NCBI RefSeq assembly: GCF_001679785.1
Contig: NZ_CP016286.1
Span: 868,001 to 932,000, forward strand
Direction: 5' to 3'
Source: Rhizobium leguminosarum
GTDB lineage: Bacteria; Pseudomonadota; Alphaproteobacteria; Rhizobiales; Rhizobiaceae
Length of the DNA: 64,000 bases
Of this stretch, positions 37,382 through 46,227 are shown piece by piece. The first letter of the stretch is position 1, and every line of letters starts with the position of its first letter. The notes under the pieces are model-generated. The model worked only from the letters and a program-made list of their open reading frames with translations. It was not told the DNA's origin and did no database searches. The translations under genes were made by a program, and so were the position numbers.

Positions 37382-38334
37382 GCCATCATTCCATCGCTTC
37401 GGGGGCCCTGGTTCTGCGCGACGAGCAGCGTCTCCATGACGGCCATGCGTACCGCGACCCCCATTTCCACCTGTTCGGCGATGACGCTCTGCGGTCCGTC
37501 CGCCACTTCCGAAGCGATCTCGACGCCGCGGTTCATCGGGCCGGGATGCATGACCAGCGCGTCGTCCTTCGCCGCTTTCAGTGTTTCTGCGTCGAGCCCG
37601 TAGAAGTGATAGTATTCGCGCACCGAAGGCACGAAGGCGCCGGACATCCGCTCGCGCTGCAGCCGCAGCATCATCACCACGTCGGCGTCCTTCAGCCCGT
37701 CCTGCATCGAATGGAAGACCTCGACGCCCATCTCGGCGATGCCGGCCGGCAGGAGGGTCGCGGGCGCGACGACACGGACGCGGGCGCCCATCGCATTGAG
37801 CAGCAGGATATTGGAGCGCGCCACCCGCGAATGCAGCACGTCGCCGCAGATCGCCACGATGATGCGCGAAAGCTTGCCCTTGGCGCGGCGGATCGTCAGC
37901 GCGTCGAGCAGTGCCTGGGTCGGATGTTCATGCTGCCCGTCGCCGGCATTGACGACCGAGCAGGAGACCTTCTGGGCGAGAAGGGCGGCGGCACCGGCGC
38001 TCGAATGGCGGATCACCAGCACGTCGGGGCGCATCGCATTCAGCGTCATCGCCGTATCGATCAGCGTTTCGCCTTTCTTGACCGAGGAATTGCCGACCGA
38101 CATGTTCATGACGTCGGCGCCGAGCCGCTTGCCGGCAAGCTCGAAGGAGGCCTGCGTGCGGGTCGATGCCTCGAAGAAGAGGTTGATCTGCGTCAGCCCG
38201 CGTAGCGTCGACGTCTTCTTTTCTCTCTGGCGGCTGATCTTGACGGCCTCGTCCGCCTTGTCGAGAAGATAGGTGATATCCTGCTCGGTGAGGCCCTTGA
38301 TGCCGATGAGGTGGCGGTGGGGGAAAAAGACCAT
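37378..38334 (-). CDS. pyrB: Aspartate carbamoyltransferase catalytic subunit
   Basis: This 318-residue enzyme joins carbamoyl phosphate and aspartate in pyrimidine synthesis. The carbamoyl phosphate motif [20 protein letters not shown] (about residues 51-70) and [17 protein letters not shown] (about 135-151) are intact, as is [10 protein letters not shown] (about 271). The frame is open to 38391, but the ATG at 38334 ([12 protein letters not shown]) matches the family and has AGGCAGGGTC just upstream. No regulatory chain (pyrI) is nearby. It heads a leftward operon with the PyrC' partner. Confidence 0.95.
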   Translation of the reverse strand: MVFFPHRHLIGIKGLTEQDITYLLDKADEAVKISRQREKKTSTLRGLTQINLFFEASTRTQASFELAGKRLGADVMNMSVGNSSVKKGETLIDTAMTLNAMRPDVLVIRHSSAGAAALLAQKVSCSVVNAGDGQHEHPTQALLDALTIRRAKGKLSRIIVAICGDVLHSRVARSNILLLNAMGARVRVVAPATLLPAGIAEMGVEVFHSMQDGLKDADVVMMLRLQRERMSGAFVPSVREYYHFYGLDAETLKAAKDDALVMHPGPMNRGVEIASEVADGPQSVIAEQVEMGVAVRMAVMETLLVAQNQGPRSDGMMA

Positions 38335-38363
38335 GACCCTGCCTCTTGCTGTCTCTGGCGGGT

Positions 38364-38392
38364 CTATAAAGAGTGCTGCCCGCCGGGGCAAG
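38364..38392 (-). promoter_or_regulatory. Promoter of the pyrB operon
   Basis: On the minus strand, CTTGCC (38392-38387), a 17-bp spacer and TTATAG (38369-38364) fit a housekeeping promoter, 30 bp upstream of the pyrB ATG. Confidence 0.5.
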
Positions 38393-38513
38393 CGTGCGCT
38401 GTGGGCAAAGGCTTATGTCCCCATGCATTTTCGCCCGAATTCCGATAGAGCAGAATGAACCGAATCATAACTTCCGGTTTCCCTTTGCCGGGTTCTTACA
38501 CTAGAAGCGAATT

Positions 38514-40172
38514 ATGACCTCCGCCAACCGGACTGACGACAAACTCGCAGAACTCAACCAGCCGAGCCTGTGGTCCGGCATCAATGCCTATCGATCCGAT
38601 CCGCTGATCGTCGACCTGACGGCGGCCCTGCCGCGCGGCATCCGCGAAGACCTGGAAAACATGGGCCGCTACGTCACCTCGCCGGAGGCGCAGGAGATGG
38701 CGCGCATGGCAAACCAGGGCGTGCCGCAGCTGCGCACCCACGGTCCGCGCGGTGAACGCGTCGACGTCGTCGAATTCCATCCTGCCTGGCATGCATTGAT
38801 GCGCCGCTCCATGTCGGTCGGCCTACATTCTTCCGTATGGGATCCCCAGGCCGATACTGAGGCCAAGGACGAGGCCCACAAGGTTCGCGCCGCGCGGTTT
38901 TATCTGACGTCGCAGCTGGAATCCGGCCACCTTTGCCCGCTGACGATGACCAGCGCCTCCGTTGCGGCGCTCTCGGCTTCGCCCGCGGTCCAGAAGGACT
39001 GGGCGCCAAAAATTCTCTCGCGCAAATATGATTCGTCGAACAAGCCCGCCATGCAGAAATCCGCTGTGACCATCGGCATGGGCATGACGGAAAAGCAGGG
39101 TGGTACGGATGTGCGCGCCAACAGGAGCGCTGCCGAAAAGGTCAGCGAGGGCATCTATCGGCTGTCCGGGCACAAATGGTTCATGTCGGCGCCGATGAGC
39201 GATGCCTTCATTATGCTGGCTCAGACGAAGGAGGGCATGGGCTGCTTTCTGGTGCCGCGCCTTCTGGAGGATGGTTCCGCCAACGGCCTGCAATTCCAGC
39301 GGTTGAAGGACAAGGTCGGCAACCGCTCCAACGCCTCTTCCGAGGTCGAATTTACAGACACGTTCGGTTTCCTGCTCGGTGGTCCGGATGCCGGCATCCG
39401 CACCATCCTCGACATGGTGACGCTGACCCGGCTCGACTGCGCGCTGGCCTCATCAGGCATGATGCGCGCCTCGCTCGCCGAAGCCGTGCACCACACCCGC
39501 GGCCGCAGCGTCTTCGGCAAGATGCTCGTCAATCAGCCGATCATGACGCGCGTGCTCGCCGACATGGCGCTCGATGTCGCCGCCGCGACGGCACTGTCCT
39601 TTCGTCTAGCAGACGCCTTCGACAAGGCGCGCGGCAATGCCGAGGAAGCGGCCTATGCCCGCGTCATGACGCCGGTCGCCAAATACTGGTGCTGCAAGAT
39701 CGCGCCCGCGCTGATCTACGAGGCGATGGAATGCATCGGCGGCAACGGCTACATCGAAGAGCGCCCGATCGCCCGCCATTACCGCGAGGCTCCCGTCAAC
39801 GCAATCTGGGAAGGCTCCGGCAACGTCATGGCGCTCGACGTGCTGCGCGTGCTGAACCGCGGCAAGGATCTGTTCGAAACGGTCTTTTCCGGCCTTGCCC
39901 GCGATCTCGGCCCTGCCGGCAAGAAGACGATCGACGTGCTGCGCGCCGCAATCGCGCTGTGTGAACAGGACGAGGGCGCCGCGCGCCTGCTCGTCGAGCA
40001 GCTGGCGCTCGCCGCCGGTGCAGCCGAACTCTATCGCCTTGGGGCAGGGCGCATTGCCGATGCCTTCATCGAGACGCGTCTTGCCGGCGGCTGGCGCTCC
40101 ACCTACGGCATGCTCGATTCCCGCTTCGATGCCAGCTACATCGTCGACCTGCTCTATCCCCCGGCCGCCTGA
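38514..40172 (+). CDS. aidB: AidB-like acyl-CoA dehydrogenase
   Basis: A 552-residue flavoprotein of the acyl-CoA dehydrogenase family, AidB subgroup. It has the long N-terminal region (LNQPSLWSGINAYRSDPLI), TIGMGMTEKQGGTDVRANRS (about residues 185-204, FAD/substrate region), SGHKWFMSAPMSDAF (about 217-231) and ECIGGNGYIEE (about 407-417). E. coli AidB is induced by alkylation and binds DNA, protecting it. The C-terminal helices are complete. No Ada operator is evident upstream. Divergent from pyrB; 120 bp of intergenic DNA lie between them. Confidence 0.88.
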   Translation: MTSANRTDDKLAELNQPSLWSGINAYRSDPLIVDLTAALPRGIREDLENMGRYVTSPEAQEMARMANQGVPQLRTHGPRGERVDVVEFHPAWHALMRRSMSVGLHSSVWDPQADTEAKDEAHKVRAARFYLTSQLESGHLCPLTMTSASVAALSASPAVQKDWAPKILSRKYDSSNKPAMQKSAVTIGMGMTEKQGGTDVRANRSAAEKVSEGIYRLSGHKWFMSAPMSDAFIMLAQTKEGMGCFLVPRLLEDGSANGLQFQRLKDKVGNRSNASSEVEFTDTFGFLLGGPDAGIRTILDMVTLTRLDCALASSGMMRASLAEAVHHTRGRSVFGKMLVNQPIMTRVLADMALDVAAATALSFRLADAFDKARGNAEEAAYARVMTPVAKYWCCKIAPALIYEAMECIGGNGYIEERPIARHYREAPVNAIWEGSGNVMALDVLRVLNRGKDLFETVFSGLARDLGPAGKKTIDVLRAAIALCEQDEGAARLLVEQLALAAGAAELYRLGAGRIADAFIETRLAGGWRSTYGMLDSRFDASYIVDLLYPPAA

Positions 40173-40360
40173 TCGCCGCCGAGGGATGATGATCGCGCTT
40201 CGCTGCGTTGAGCCAAGCGATATAGAAGCGCTTTGCGCCGTCTCGTTACCCTCGATGGCGGTCGTTGATGCCGCTCATCTGTCGGGATCGTAGGATGGCG
40301 AGAGCACCTATTCTGCACTTTCATGAGGAGCAACCATCTGTCCGATCGGGCTCTCTGAAG

Positions 40361-40750
40361 TCAGGCGATCTTGAGGCCGAGATGCTCGGTCATAGGATCG
40401 AAGTCGCGATCATCGTGCAAGAGCGCATAGCCTTCCTCAATGCAGAAGGTGCCGATGATCACATCGATGGTCTTGCGCACCGTGATGCCGCGTTCTCGTA
40501 GCAGGCGATAGTTACGAGCCGCCTTGACGGCGAGGCTGTCGCCAAGCATCGGGCGGATTGTGAACTGGCGTAGGCTTTCTTCGATCACCGATGCATGGCG
40601 TTCATTGCGCGCGCCCTGAAGCACTTCCAAAAGGATCAGGTCCCCGACAACAATATCCAGCGGATCCTCGATGTTCTGCAGCCGCCATCTGGCGGCGCTT
40701 TCTATCCCACGCAGATGCGCAATCCAGACCGAACTGTCGACGACGATCAC
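40361..40750 (-). CDS. vapC: VapC-type PIN-domain toxin
   Basis: A 129-residue PIN-domain ribonuclease of a type II toxin-antitoxin pair. The N-terminal MIVVDSSVWIAHLRG has the conserved Asp5; further acidic residues lie at VVGDLILLEVLQG (about residue 42), TIDVIIGTFCIEEG (about 99) and LHDDRDFDPM (about 114-119). The pattern of four acidic residues suits a Mg2+-dependent RNA-cutting site. It overlaps the antitoxin gene by four bases. No truncation. Confidence 0.9.
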   Translation of the reverse strand: MIVVDSSVWIAHLRGIESAARWRLQNIEDPLDIVVGDLILLEVLQGARNERHASVIEESLRQFTIRPMLGDSLAVKAARNYRLLRERGITVRKTIDVIIGTFCIEEGYALLHDDRDFDPMTEHLGLKIA

Positions 40751-40956
40751 CGTTTATCGTCGGGCCGGTCGCGACGTATCACGTCGAGGTCGCCTTCCCA
40801 ACCTATTCCTGCAAGGTTTGCGATGGCATTGCCACGGCGGTGCCTCTCGACAAGATTTCGCAAAGCTTGTTCGACGGTGGCCTTTTTTGTCGCCAGTCCG
40901 GTGGCGGTCATTGCCGCGTCGAGCAAGGCATCATCGATATCTATATTCGTCCGCAC
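40747..40956 (-). CDS. vapB: VapB-type antitoxin
   Basis: A 69-residue protein with a ribbon-helix-helix-like N-terminus (RTNIDIDDALLDAAMTATG, residues 2-20; KKATVEQALRNLVERHRRG) and a C-terminal tail GIGWEGDLDVIRRDRP typical of VapB antitoxins that neutralise PIN toxins. It starts with GTG at 40956, with GAGGCG upstream. It overlaps vapC (ATGA-like coupling). A palindrome upstream is the likely autoregulatory operator. Confidence 0.88.
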   Translation of the reverse strand: MRTNIDIDDALLDAAMTATGLATKKATVEQALRNLVERHRRGNAIANLAGIGWEGDLDVIRRDRPDDKR

Positions 40957-40968
40957 GATCGCGCCTCA

Positions 40969-40996
40969 TGTGTATGAATATAACAAAATATACACA
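40969..40996 (-). promoter_or_regulatory. vapBC operator palindrome
   Basis: Inverted repeat TGTGTAT (40969-40975) and ATACACA (40990-40996) with a 14-bp AT-rich spacer, 13 bp upstream of the vapB start. The position and symmetry fit autoregulation by the VapBC complex; the AT-rich centre could also hold the -10. Confidence 0.6.
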
Positions 40997-41044
40997 TCTG
41001 CGCCAAGTTATTCAAGCTCGGCCACGAGCCCTCGTCATAAACGA

Positions 41045-41074
41045 AAATCCGGCCGCGTCGCCGCGGCCGGATTT
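41045..41074 (-). terminator. rne terminator
   Basis: Perfect 13-bp stem AAATCCGGCCGCG / CGCGGCCGGATTT with a 4-base loop, 26-56 bp after the rne stop; on the minus strand it is followed by TCGTTTAT. Probable rho-independent terminator. Confidence 0.7.
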
Positions 41075-41100
41075 CAGTGTTTACGTCCGAAAATCAGCGT

Positions 41101-43974
41101 TCAAAAGAAACCACGGCGCTGCCACCAGCCGGCTTTCTTCGGCTTGCCGTCATCGCCTTCGCCATTCTCGACGCGGGTGGATTTCACCGTCGGCTCGGAG
41201 GAGGAGATGTTGGATTCGCGGTTGGCGCGAACCGGCTTTGCTTCTTCCTGAGCTGATGTTTCGAGATCGGCGGAGGCTTCCACCAATTCCGGTTCGGCCT
41301 CGGCCACAGGGGCCGTCTCTGCAACCGGTTCCTCGACCGGCGCTGCGGCCGGTTTGCGGCGGCCGCGGGCGCGGGCGGGCTTTACATCTTCGGTTACAAC
41401 AGGCGCGCTTTCGACGGCTGCCATCGCGGCCTGGCCTTCGTCGGCCTGTTCGGCAATCGCCTCGACCGCTACAGCTTCGCTCGGAGCGCCGTCGTTCGAA
41501 ACGTCGTCGCCTTCGTCCTCGTCGCCGCCATTGTCTTCACCGGCTTCGCCGGCCGTCAGTTCGGAACCATCCTCGGCGCGATTGCGACGGCCGCCACGCT
41601 TGCCGCGACGGCGGCGCTTGCGGCGCTGCGATTCTTCGCTTTCGGCGCGTGTCTCGGGCGTGGCCTCGGTGTTTTCATCACCTTCGCCGCCCTCGTCGTC
41701 GCCGTCCTCATCCTCGTCGCCGGCTTCGCCTGCCGCTGATAGCGGCTGTTCGGCATTGCCGTTGCGGCCGCGGCGGCGCCTGCGGCGCTTGCGCTTGCGG
41801 TTGCCGTCAGCTTCGCCTTCCGCGCGTGCCGCGACGGGCCGCTCTGAAACGGCCGGCTTTTCCTCGAGTTCCTCGTCTTCCTCCTCATCCACTTCGATGA
41901 CGATATCGTCGTCGTCATCCTCGGGAATGGCTGCGAAGTTGAAGAGGGTTTCGATCTTGACCGGGTTTTCCACCGGCTCGCCGCGATCGATCGCGAAATG
42001 TTGCGCGCCGACCGAGCCGTCCGCATCGATGATGATCGTGACGCCGAAGCGGCTCTCATAATCGACGATCGTCTGGCGCTTGTGGTTGAGCAGGTAGAGC
42101 GCGATGTCAGGCGTGGTGCGCACGGTGATGTTGTGCGTGGTGTTCTTGAGCAGATATTCCTCGATGCCGCGCAGGACATGCAGGGCGACGGAGGACTGCG
42201 AACGCACATGGCCGCTGCCGCCGCAATGCGAGCAGACCTGCGTGGTCGATTCGAGAACCGAAGCGCGGATGCGCTGGCGCGACATTTCGAGCAGGCCGAA
42301 ATGCGAGATTCGGCCGACCTGGATGCGGGCGCGGTCGTTCTTCAGGCATTCCTTCAGCTTCTTCTCGACGGCGCGGTTGTTGCGCTTCTCTTCCATGTCG
42401 ATGAAATCGATGACGATCAGGCCGGCAAGGTCGCGAAGGCGAAGCTGGCGGGCGACTTCGTCTGCAGCCTCGAGGTTCGTCTGCAGCGCGGTGTCCTCGA
42501 TCGAATGTTCGCGGGTCGAACGGCCGGAGTTGACGTCGATCGAAACCAGCGCTTCGGTCTGGTTCATGATCAGGTAGCCGCCGGACTTCAGCGTCACCTG
42601 TGGCTGCAGCATGCGGTCGAGCTGAGCCTCGATGCCGGAACGCGAAAAGATCGGATGGATGTCGCGGTAGGGCTGAACCACCTTGGCATGGCTCGGCATC
42701 AGCATCTTCATGAAGTCTTTCGCTTCACGATAGCCTTCTTCGCCGGAAACGATGACTTCGCTGATATCCTTGTTGTAGAGGTCGCGGATCGAACGCTTGA
42801 TCAGCGAGCCTTCCTCATAGACGAGGCAGGGAGCGGTGGACGCCAGCGTCAGCGTGCGCACATTCTCCCAGAGGCGCATCAGATATTCGAAGTCGCGCTT
42901 GACCTCGACCTTGGTGCGGTTGGCACCGGCGGTGCGAAGGATGACGCCCATGCCCTGCGGCACCTCGAGCAGGCGCGCAATTTCCTTCAGGCGCTTGCGG
43001 TCGGCAGGGTTGGTGATCTTGCGGGAAATGCCGCCGCCGCGCGCCGTGTTCGGCATCAGCACCGAATAGCGGCCGGCGAGCGAGAGATAGGTGGTAAGGG
43101 CTGCACCCTTGTTGCCGCGCTCTTCCTTGGCGACCTGCACGAGCAGGATCTGGCGGCGCTTGATGACTTCCTGAATGCGGTACTGCTTGCGCGGCTTGCG
43201 CTGCACGCGGTCCGGCACTTCTTCCATCGCGTCTTCGGCGCCGACGGATTCGATGACTTCCTCTTCGCCGTGATCGTCATCGTCGTCGTCGTCATCGTGG
43301 CGACGCTTGCTGGTATCGACGTCCTCGGAAATCGAGTCGGTTTCCACCATCGCAGCCATCGCGCCGCCGGTCGAACCGTCATCCTCATTGTCGACGCTGG
43401 AAGCGCCTTCGGCTTCGACGTCTGTGGGAACAGCATCCTCGGTCGCGGTCGTTTCGACAACCGGTTCTACGACCTTCTTGCGGCTGCGGCGCGGCCTTGC
43501 CTTCTTGGCCGGCGCTTCCTCGGTGGCATCGGGTGATGCCGCGGCCTCTACCGTTGCGGTCTCTTCCGTTACGGCAGCCGTTTCCGGCGCCTCTGCCGGA
43601 ACGATGCCGACATCCGGTTGATCCTGTTTGGAAAGATCGACCATCGGTGCGGTTTCGACATGCTCGACATCTTCGTCGCGGCGATGCTCCTCGGCCTCGG
43701 CCCGAAGCAGTGCCTGACGGTCGGCAAGCGGTATCTGATAATAGTCGGGATGGATTTCGGCGAAGGCCAGGAAGCCGTGCCGGTTGCCGCCATAATCGAC
43801 GAAGGCGGCCTGCAGCGAGGGTTCGACCCTCGTTACCTTTGCAAGATAGATGTTGCCGCGGATCTGCTTCTTGTGCTGGGACTCGAAGTCAAATTCTTCT
43901 ATGCGGTTCCCGCGAACGACAACGACGCGCGTCTCTTCCTCGTGAGACGCATCGATAAGCATTTTGTCTGCCAT
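41101..43974 (-). CDS. rne: Ribonuclease E
   Basis: This 957-residue endoribonuclease starts mRNA decay and processes rRNA. The S1 domain begins IRGNIYLAKVTRVEPSLQAAF (about residues 38-58) and is interrupted by a long acidic insertion (about 95-270), as in Rhizobiales. The catalytic DNase I-like domain has LVSIDVNSGRS and LIVIDFIDMEEKRNNR aspartates; a Zn-link CSHCGG is near 585. The C-terminal half is disordered, Arg/Glu-rich, and ends GWWQRRGFF. In Caulobacter, a terminal GWW motif binds PNPase, so a degradosome scaffold is likely here. The start ATG at 43974 follows AGGAGCACAGCTTTC. Confidence 0.95.
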   Translation of the reverse strand: MADKMLIDASHEEETRVVVVRGNRIEEFDFESQHKKQIRGNIYLAKVTRVEPSLQAAFVDYGGNRHGFLAFAEIHPDYYQIPLADRQALLRAEAEEHRRDEDVEHVETAPMVDLSKQDQPDVGIVPAEAPETAAVTEETATVEAAASPDATEEAPAKKARPRRSRKKVVEPVVETTATEDAVPTDVEAEGASSVDNEDDGSTGGAMAAMVETDSISEDVDTSKRRHDDDDDDDDHGEEEVIESVGAEDAMEEVPDRVQRKPRKQYRIQEVIKRRQILLVQVAKEERGNKGAALTTYLSLAGRYSVLMPNTARGGGISRKITNPADRKRLKEIARLLEVPQGMGVILRTAGANRTKVEVKRDFEYLMRLWENVRTLTLASTAPCLVYEEGSLIKRSIRDLYNKDISEVIVSGEEGYREAKDFMKMLMPSHAKVVQPYRDIHPIFSRSGIEAQLDRMLQPQVTLKSGGYLIMNQTEALVSIDVNSGRSTREHSIEDTALQTNLEAADEVARQLRLRDLAGLIVIDFIDMEEKRNNRAVEKKLKECLKNDRARIQVGRISHFGLLEMSRQRIRASVLESTTQVCSHCGGSGHVRSQSSVALHVLRGIEEYLLKNTTHNITVRTTPDIALYLLNHKRQTIVDYESRFGVTIIIDADGSVGAQHFAIDRGEPVENPVKIETLFNFAAIPEDDDDDIVIEVDEEEDEELEEKPAVSERPVAARAEGEADGNRKRKRRRRRRGRNGNAEQPLSAAGEAGDEDEDGDDEGGEGDENTEATPETRAESEESQRRKRRRRGKRGGRRNRAEDGSELTAGEAGEDNGGDEDEGDDVSNDGAPSEAVAVEAIAEQADEGQAAMAAVESAPVVTEDVKPARARGRRKPAAAPVEEPVAETAPVAEAEPELVEASADLETSAQEEAKPVRANRESNISSSEPTVKSTRVENGEGDDGKPKKAGWWQRRGFF

Positions 43975-44464
43975 GAAAGCTGTGCTCCTCGGCGTGGCCG
44001 CGAGAGCGCATTCCCGACTGCTGTTGAGACAGAAAGAATGCGGTCCACTGTGGCCGCGCCGGATAATGAAAGTCGCGCCTGATGCGAGGGGGAGGGCAGC
44101 AGCCAGACCGCAGCCGGAACCATTTCGGTCCGGGGCCTGTACACTTCAGATAAAACCTGCTGCGAAACCATCAACAACCAAGCGTGATCGACAAATACGA
44201 AGACCCGTTCGGGTCCGATGAGTTTGCTCCCTGAGAGCGTGGTGGCTGATCCACCAATGAATTCCGACAATAAGCCGGAAAATCAGGATCGAGTTCCAGG
44301 GATGAAGCGCATGAGACGGCGGACGATGACCGGTGTGGCGCCAGGTCCTGATCTGGCTGGCAGCCTTTGCGGCGACTCTATCCCGTCAACACTTTACCCT
44401 GAAATTCGTTGTATGTTTTCTGTGTCACAATAGCAAGGGGAAAGCCAAATGTGCCATAATATTG
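43975..44464. other. Divergent intergenic region rne / amiC
   Basis: About 490 bp with no supported gene. It should contain the rne promoter and a long 5' leader (RNase E messages usually have autoregulatory leaders) and the amiC promoter; I see no clear box pair. The amiC frame stays open to 44333. Confidence 0.4.
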
Positions 44465-45853
44465 ATGGATTTCGCAACGCATACAAGCTGGGATAAAGTG
44501 AACGCGATTCGGCAGGCTGCAGCGGGTGTTTCGTCACAGGACGTTGGCCGCAGCCGCGTCGGGTCCATCGCAATACAGATAGGGTGTGGCGGTTTATTGT
44601 TTAAGAGGGCTCGGATCGCGGCGAAATCCGCAGCGCCGCTATCGACATTCGCAAGGCGGGTTCTGGCGGCGCTTCTGGTCGCTAGTCTGCTGCCGGCCGC
44701 TGCCAGCTCTGTCGAGGCCGGGGATCCGCTGCTTGCCTATGGCGCGCGCATCGTCGGCGACGACGCAAGGACCCGCATCGTCATCGATTTCGATCGCGAG
44801 CCGCGTTTCTCCGTCCACTATATCGCCAATCCGGAACGCATCGTCGTTGACTTGCCGGCGACCGCCTTCGGGTTTCCGGCGAAGGATCTTGCCGCCCGCG
44901 GCCTGTTCAAGGATATCCGCTACGGCAAGATGGACGAAGAGAGCGCCCGCATCGTGCTGACGACGGCAGGGCCGGTGAAGCTGGCGCTTGCCAAGGTGCA
45001 GGCCGATGAGACGGGCAACGGCCATCGCCTCGTGCTCGATGCGGAGATGATCGACAAGAAGGCCTTTGCCGAACTGGTGAAGACGCAATCCTGGAGCGAT
45101 CGGACTGAGGCGGCTCAGACGACAAGCGCCATTCCGGCACCGCAAAAGGCTGCTCCCGGCGATTTCGTCATCGCCGTCGACGCCGGCCATGGCGGCATCG
45201 ACACCGGCGCGATCGGCGTCGACACCAAGACCGAGGAAAAACAGGTGACGCTCGCCTTCGCCAAGGCCTTCACGGAACGGCTCAACAAGGAACCGGGCAT
45301 CAAGGCTTTCCTGACGCGCGAGGACGACGAGTTCCTGTCGCTTTCGCAGCGTGTACTGATCGCCCGCCAGAACCATGCCGGCCTCTTCATTTCGCTGCAT
45401 GCCGATACGCTGAAACAGAAGGATATCCGCGGCGCGACTGTCTACACGATCTCCGACAAGGCATCCGACAAGCTCGCCGCCGACTTGGCCGAACGCGAAA
45501 ACCTCTCCGACCAGATCGCCGGCAAGGAGACGGTCGCCGAGCCGCCCGAGGTCGCTGACATCCTGCTCGATCTGACGCGGCGCGAGACCCAGGCTTTCTC
45601 CATCTCGCTGGCCGAGAGTGTGCTGAATTCTTTCAAGGATCAGGTCGGCACCATCAACAATCCGCACCGTCATGCCGGCTTCCGCGTGCTGCAGGCCCCT
45701 GACGTGCCGTCGATCCTTCTCGAGATCGGGTTCCTCTCGAATGCCGAGGACGAGAAACTGCTGCTCGACGAGGCCTGGCGCGGCAAGATCGCCGGTCTCT
45801 TGACCGACGCAGTGAAGCGATACCGCGCCGCCGTCATGGCGAATGGCGGCTGA
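44465..45853 (+). CDS. amiC: N-acetylmuramoyl-L-alanine amidase with AMIN domain
   Basis: A 462-residue exported amidase that splits septal peptidoglycan. A signal-like hydrophobic stretch is internal (RRVLAALLVASLLPAA, about residues 61-76), then an AMIN domain (TRIVIDFDREPRFSVHYIANPERIVVDLP, about 100-128) and an Amidase_3 domain (FVIAVDAGHGGIDTGAIG, about 234, with zinc His; LFISLHADT, about 304, and a Glu in LLEIGFLSNAED, about 417). Start is uncertain: the ATG at 44465 gives a long pre-signal tail, and AAGGGGAAAG lies 20 bases upstream. The frame is open to 44333. Confidence 0.85.
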   Translation: MDFATHTSWDKVNAIRQAAAGVSSQDVGRSRVGSIAIQIGCGGLLFKRARIAAKSAAPLSTFARRVLAALLVASLLPAAASSVEAGDPLLAYGARIVGDDARTRIVIDFDREPRFSVHYIANPERIVVDLPATAFGFPAKDLAARGLFKDIRYGKMDEESARIVLTTAGPVKLALAKVQADETGNGHRLVLDAEMIDKKAFAELVKTQSWSDRTEAAQTTSAIPAPQKAAPGDFVIAVDAGHGGIDTGAIGVDTKTEEKQVTLAFAKAFTERLNKEPGIKAFLTREDDEFLSLSQRVLIARQNHAGLFISLHADTLKQKDIRGATVYTISDKASDKLAADLAERENLSDQIAGKETVAEPPEVADILLDLTRRETQAFSISLAESVLNSFKDQVGTINNPHRHAGFRVLQAPDVPSILLEIGFLSNAEDEKLLLDEAWRGKIAGLLTDAVKRYRAAVMANGG

Positions 45854-46227
45854 CGGCCACCGTAAATCTGTAGCGGTTGCGGCACGGCGGCGCGGCCAGC
45901 AAAAACAAAAATTCATAAAAACAAAGATTTAAGTGCGCCGCATGAATCAAATTCTGAGCAAGATACCTCAGATTGGCGGCGGGAGCGGGCGTTGCTTGGA
46001 TGTGACAGTTCTAATGAAACGCCGCCGCAGCGGTGAATGCGGCGCAGACAGCCCTATTTTGCTCACATTCGCGCCGTTACTCCGGCTTATGTTTCGCAGC
46101 CTGAGGCGCGGAATCGGCTTGTGGCGGTAGCGCTCATGGAGTAAGCCGCGCAACGTGCAAATTGCCTTGATCTTTGCAATCGTTGCGTCTGCGCCGATTG
46201 AAGATCGAAAAGACCGGTAGCTGAAAT
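45854..46227. other. Intergenic region amiC / mrcA
   Basis: A 374-bp stretch without a supported gene. It includes GC-rich inverted segments near 46020-46050 (GCCGCCGCAGCGG) that may form weak hairpins. It presumably holds the mrcA promoter; I cannot place it. Confidence 0.4.

Noticed and set aside
40173..40360. Interval between aidB and vapC searched for a third gene.
   Set aside because: Only short frames without RBS; nothing supported.
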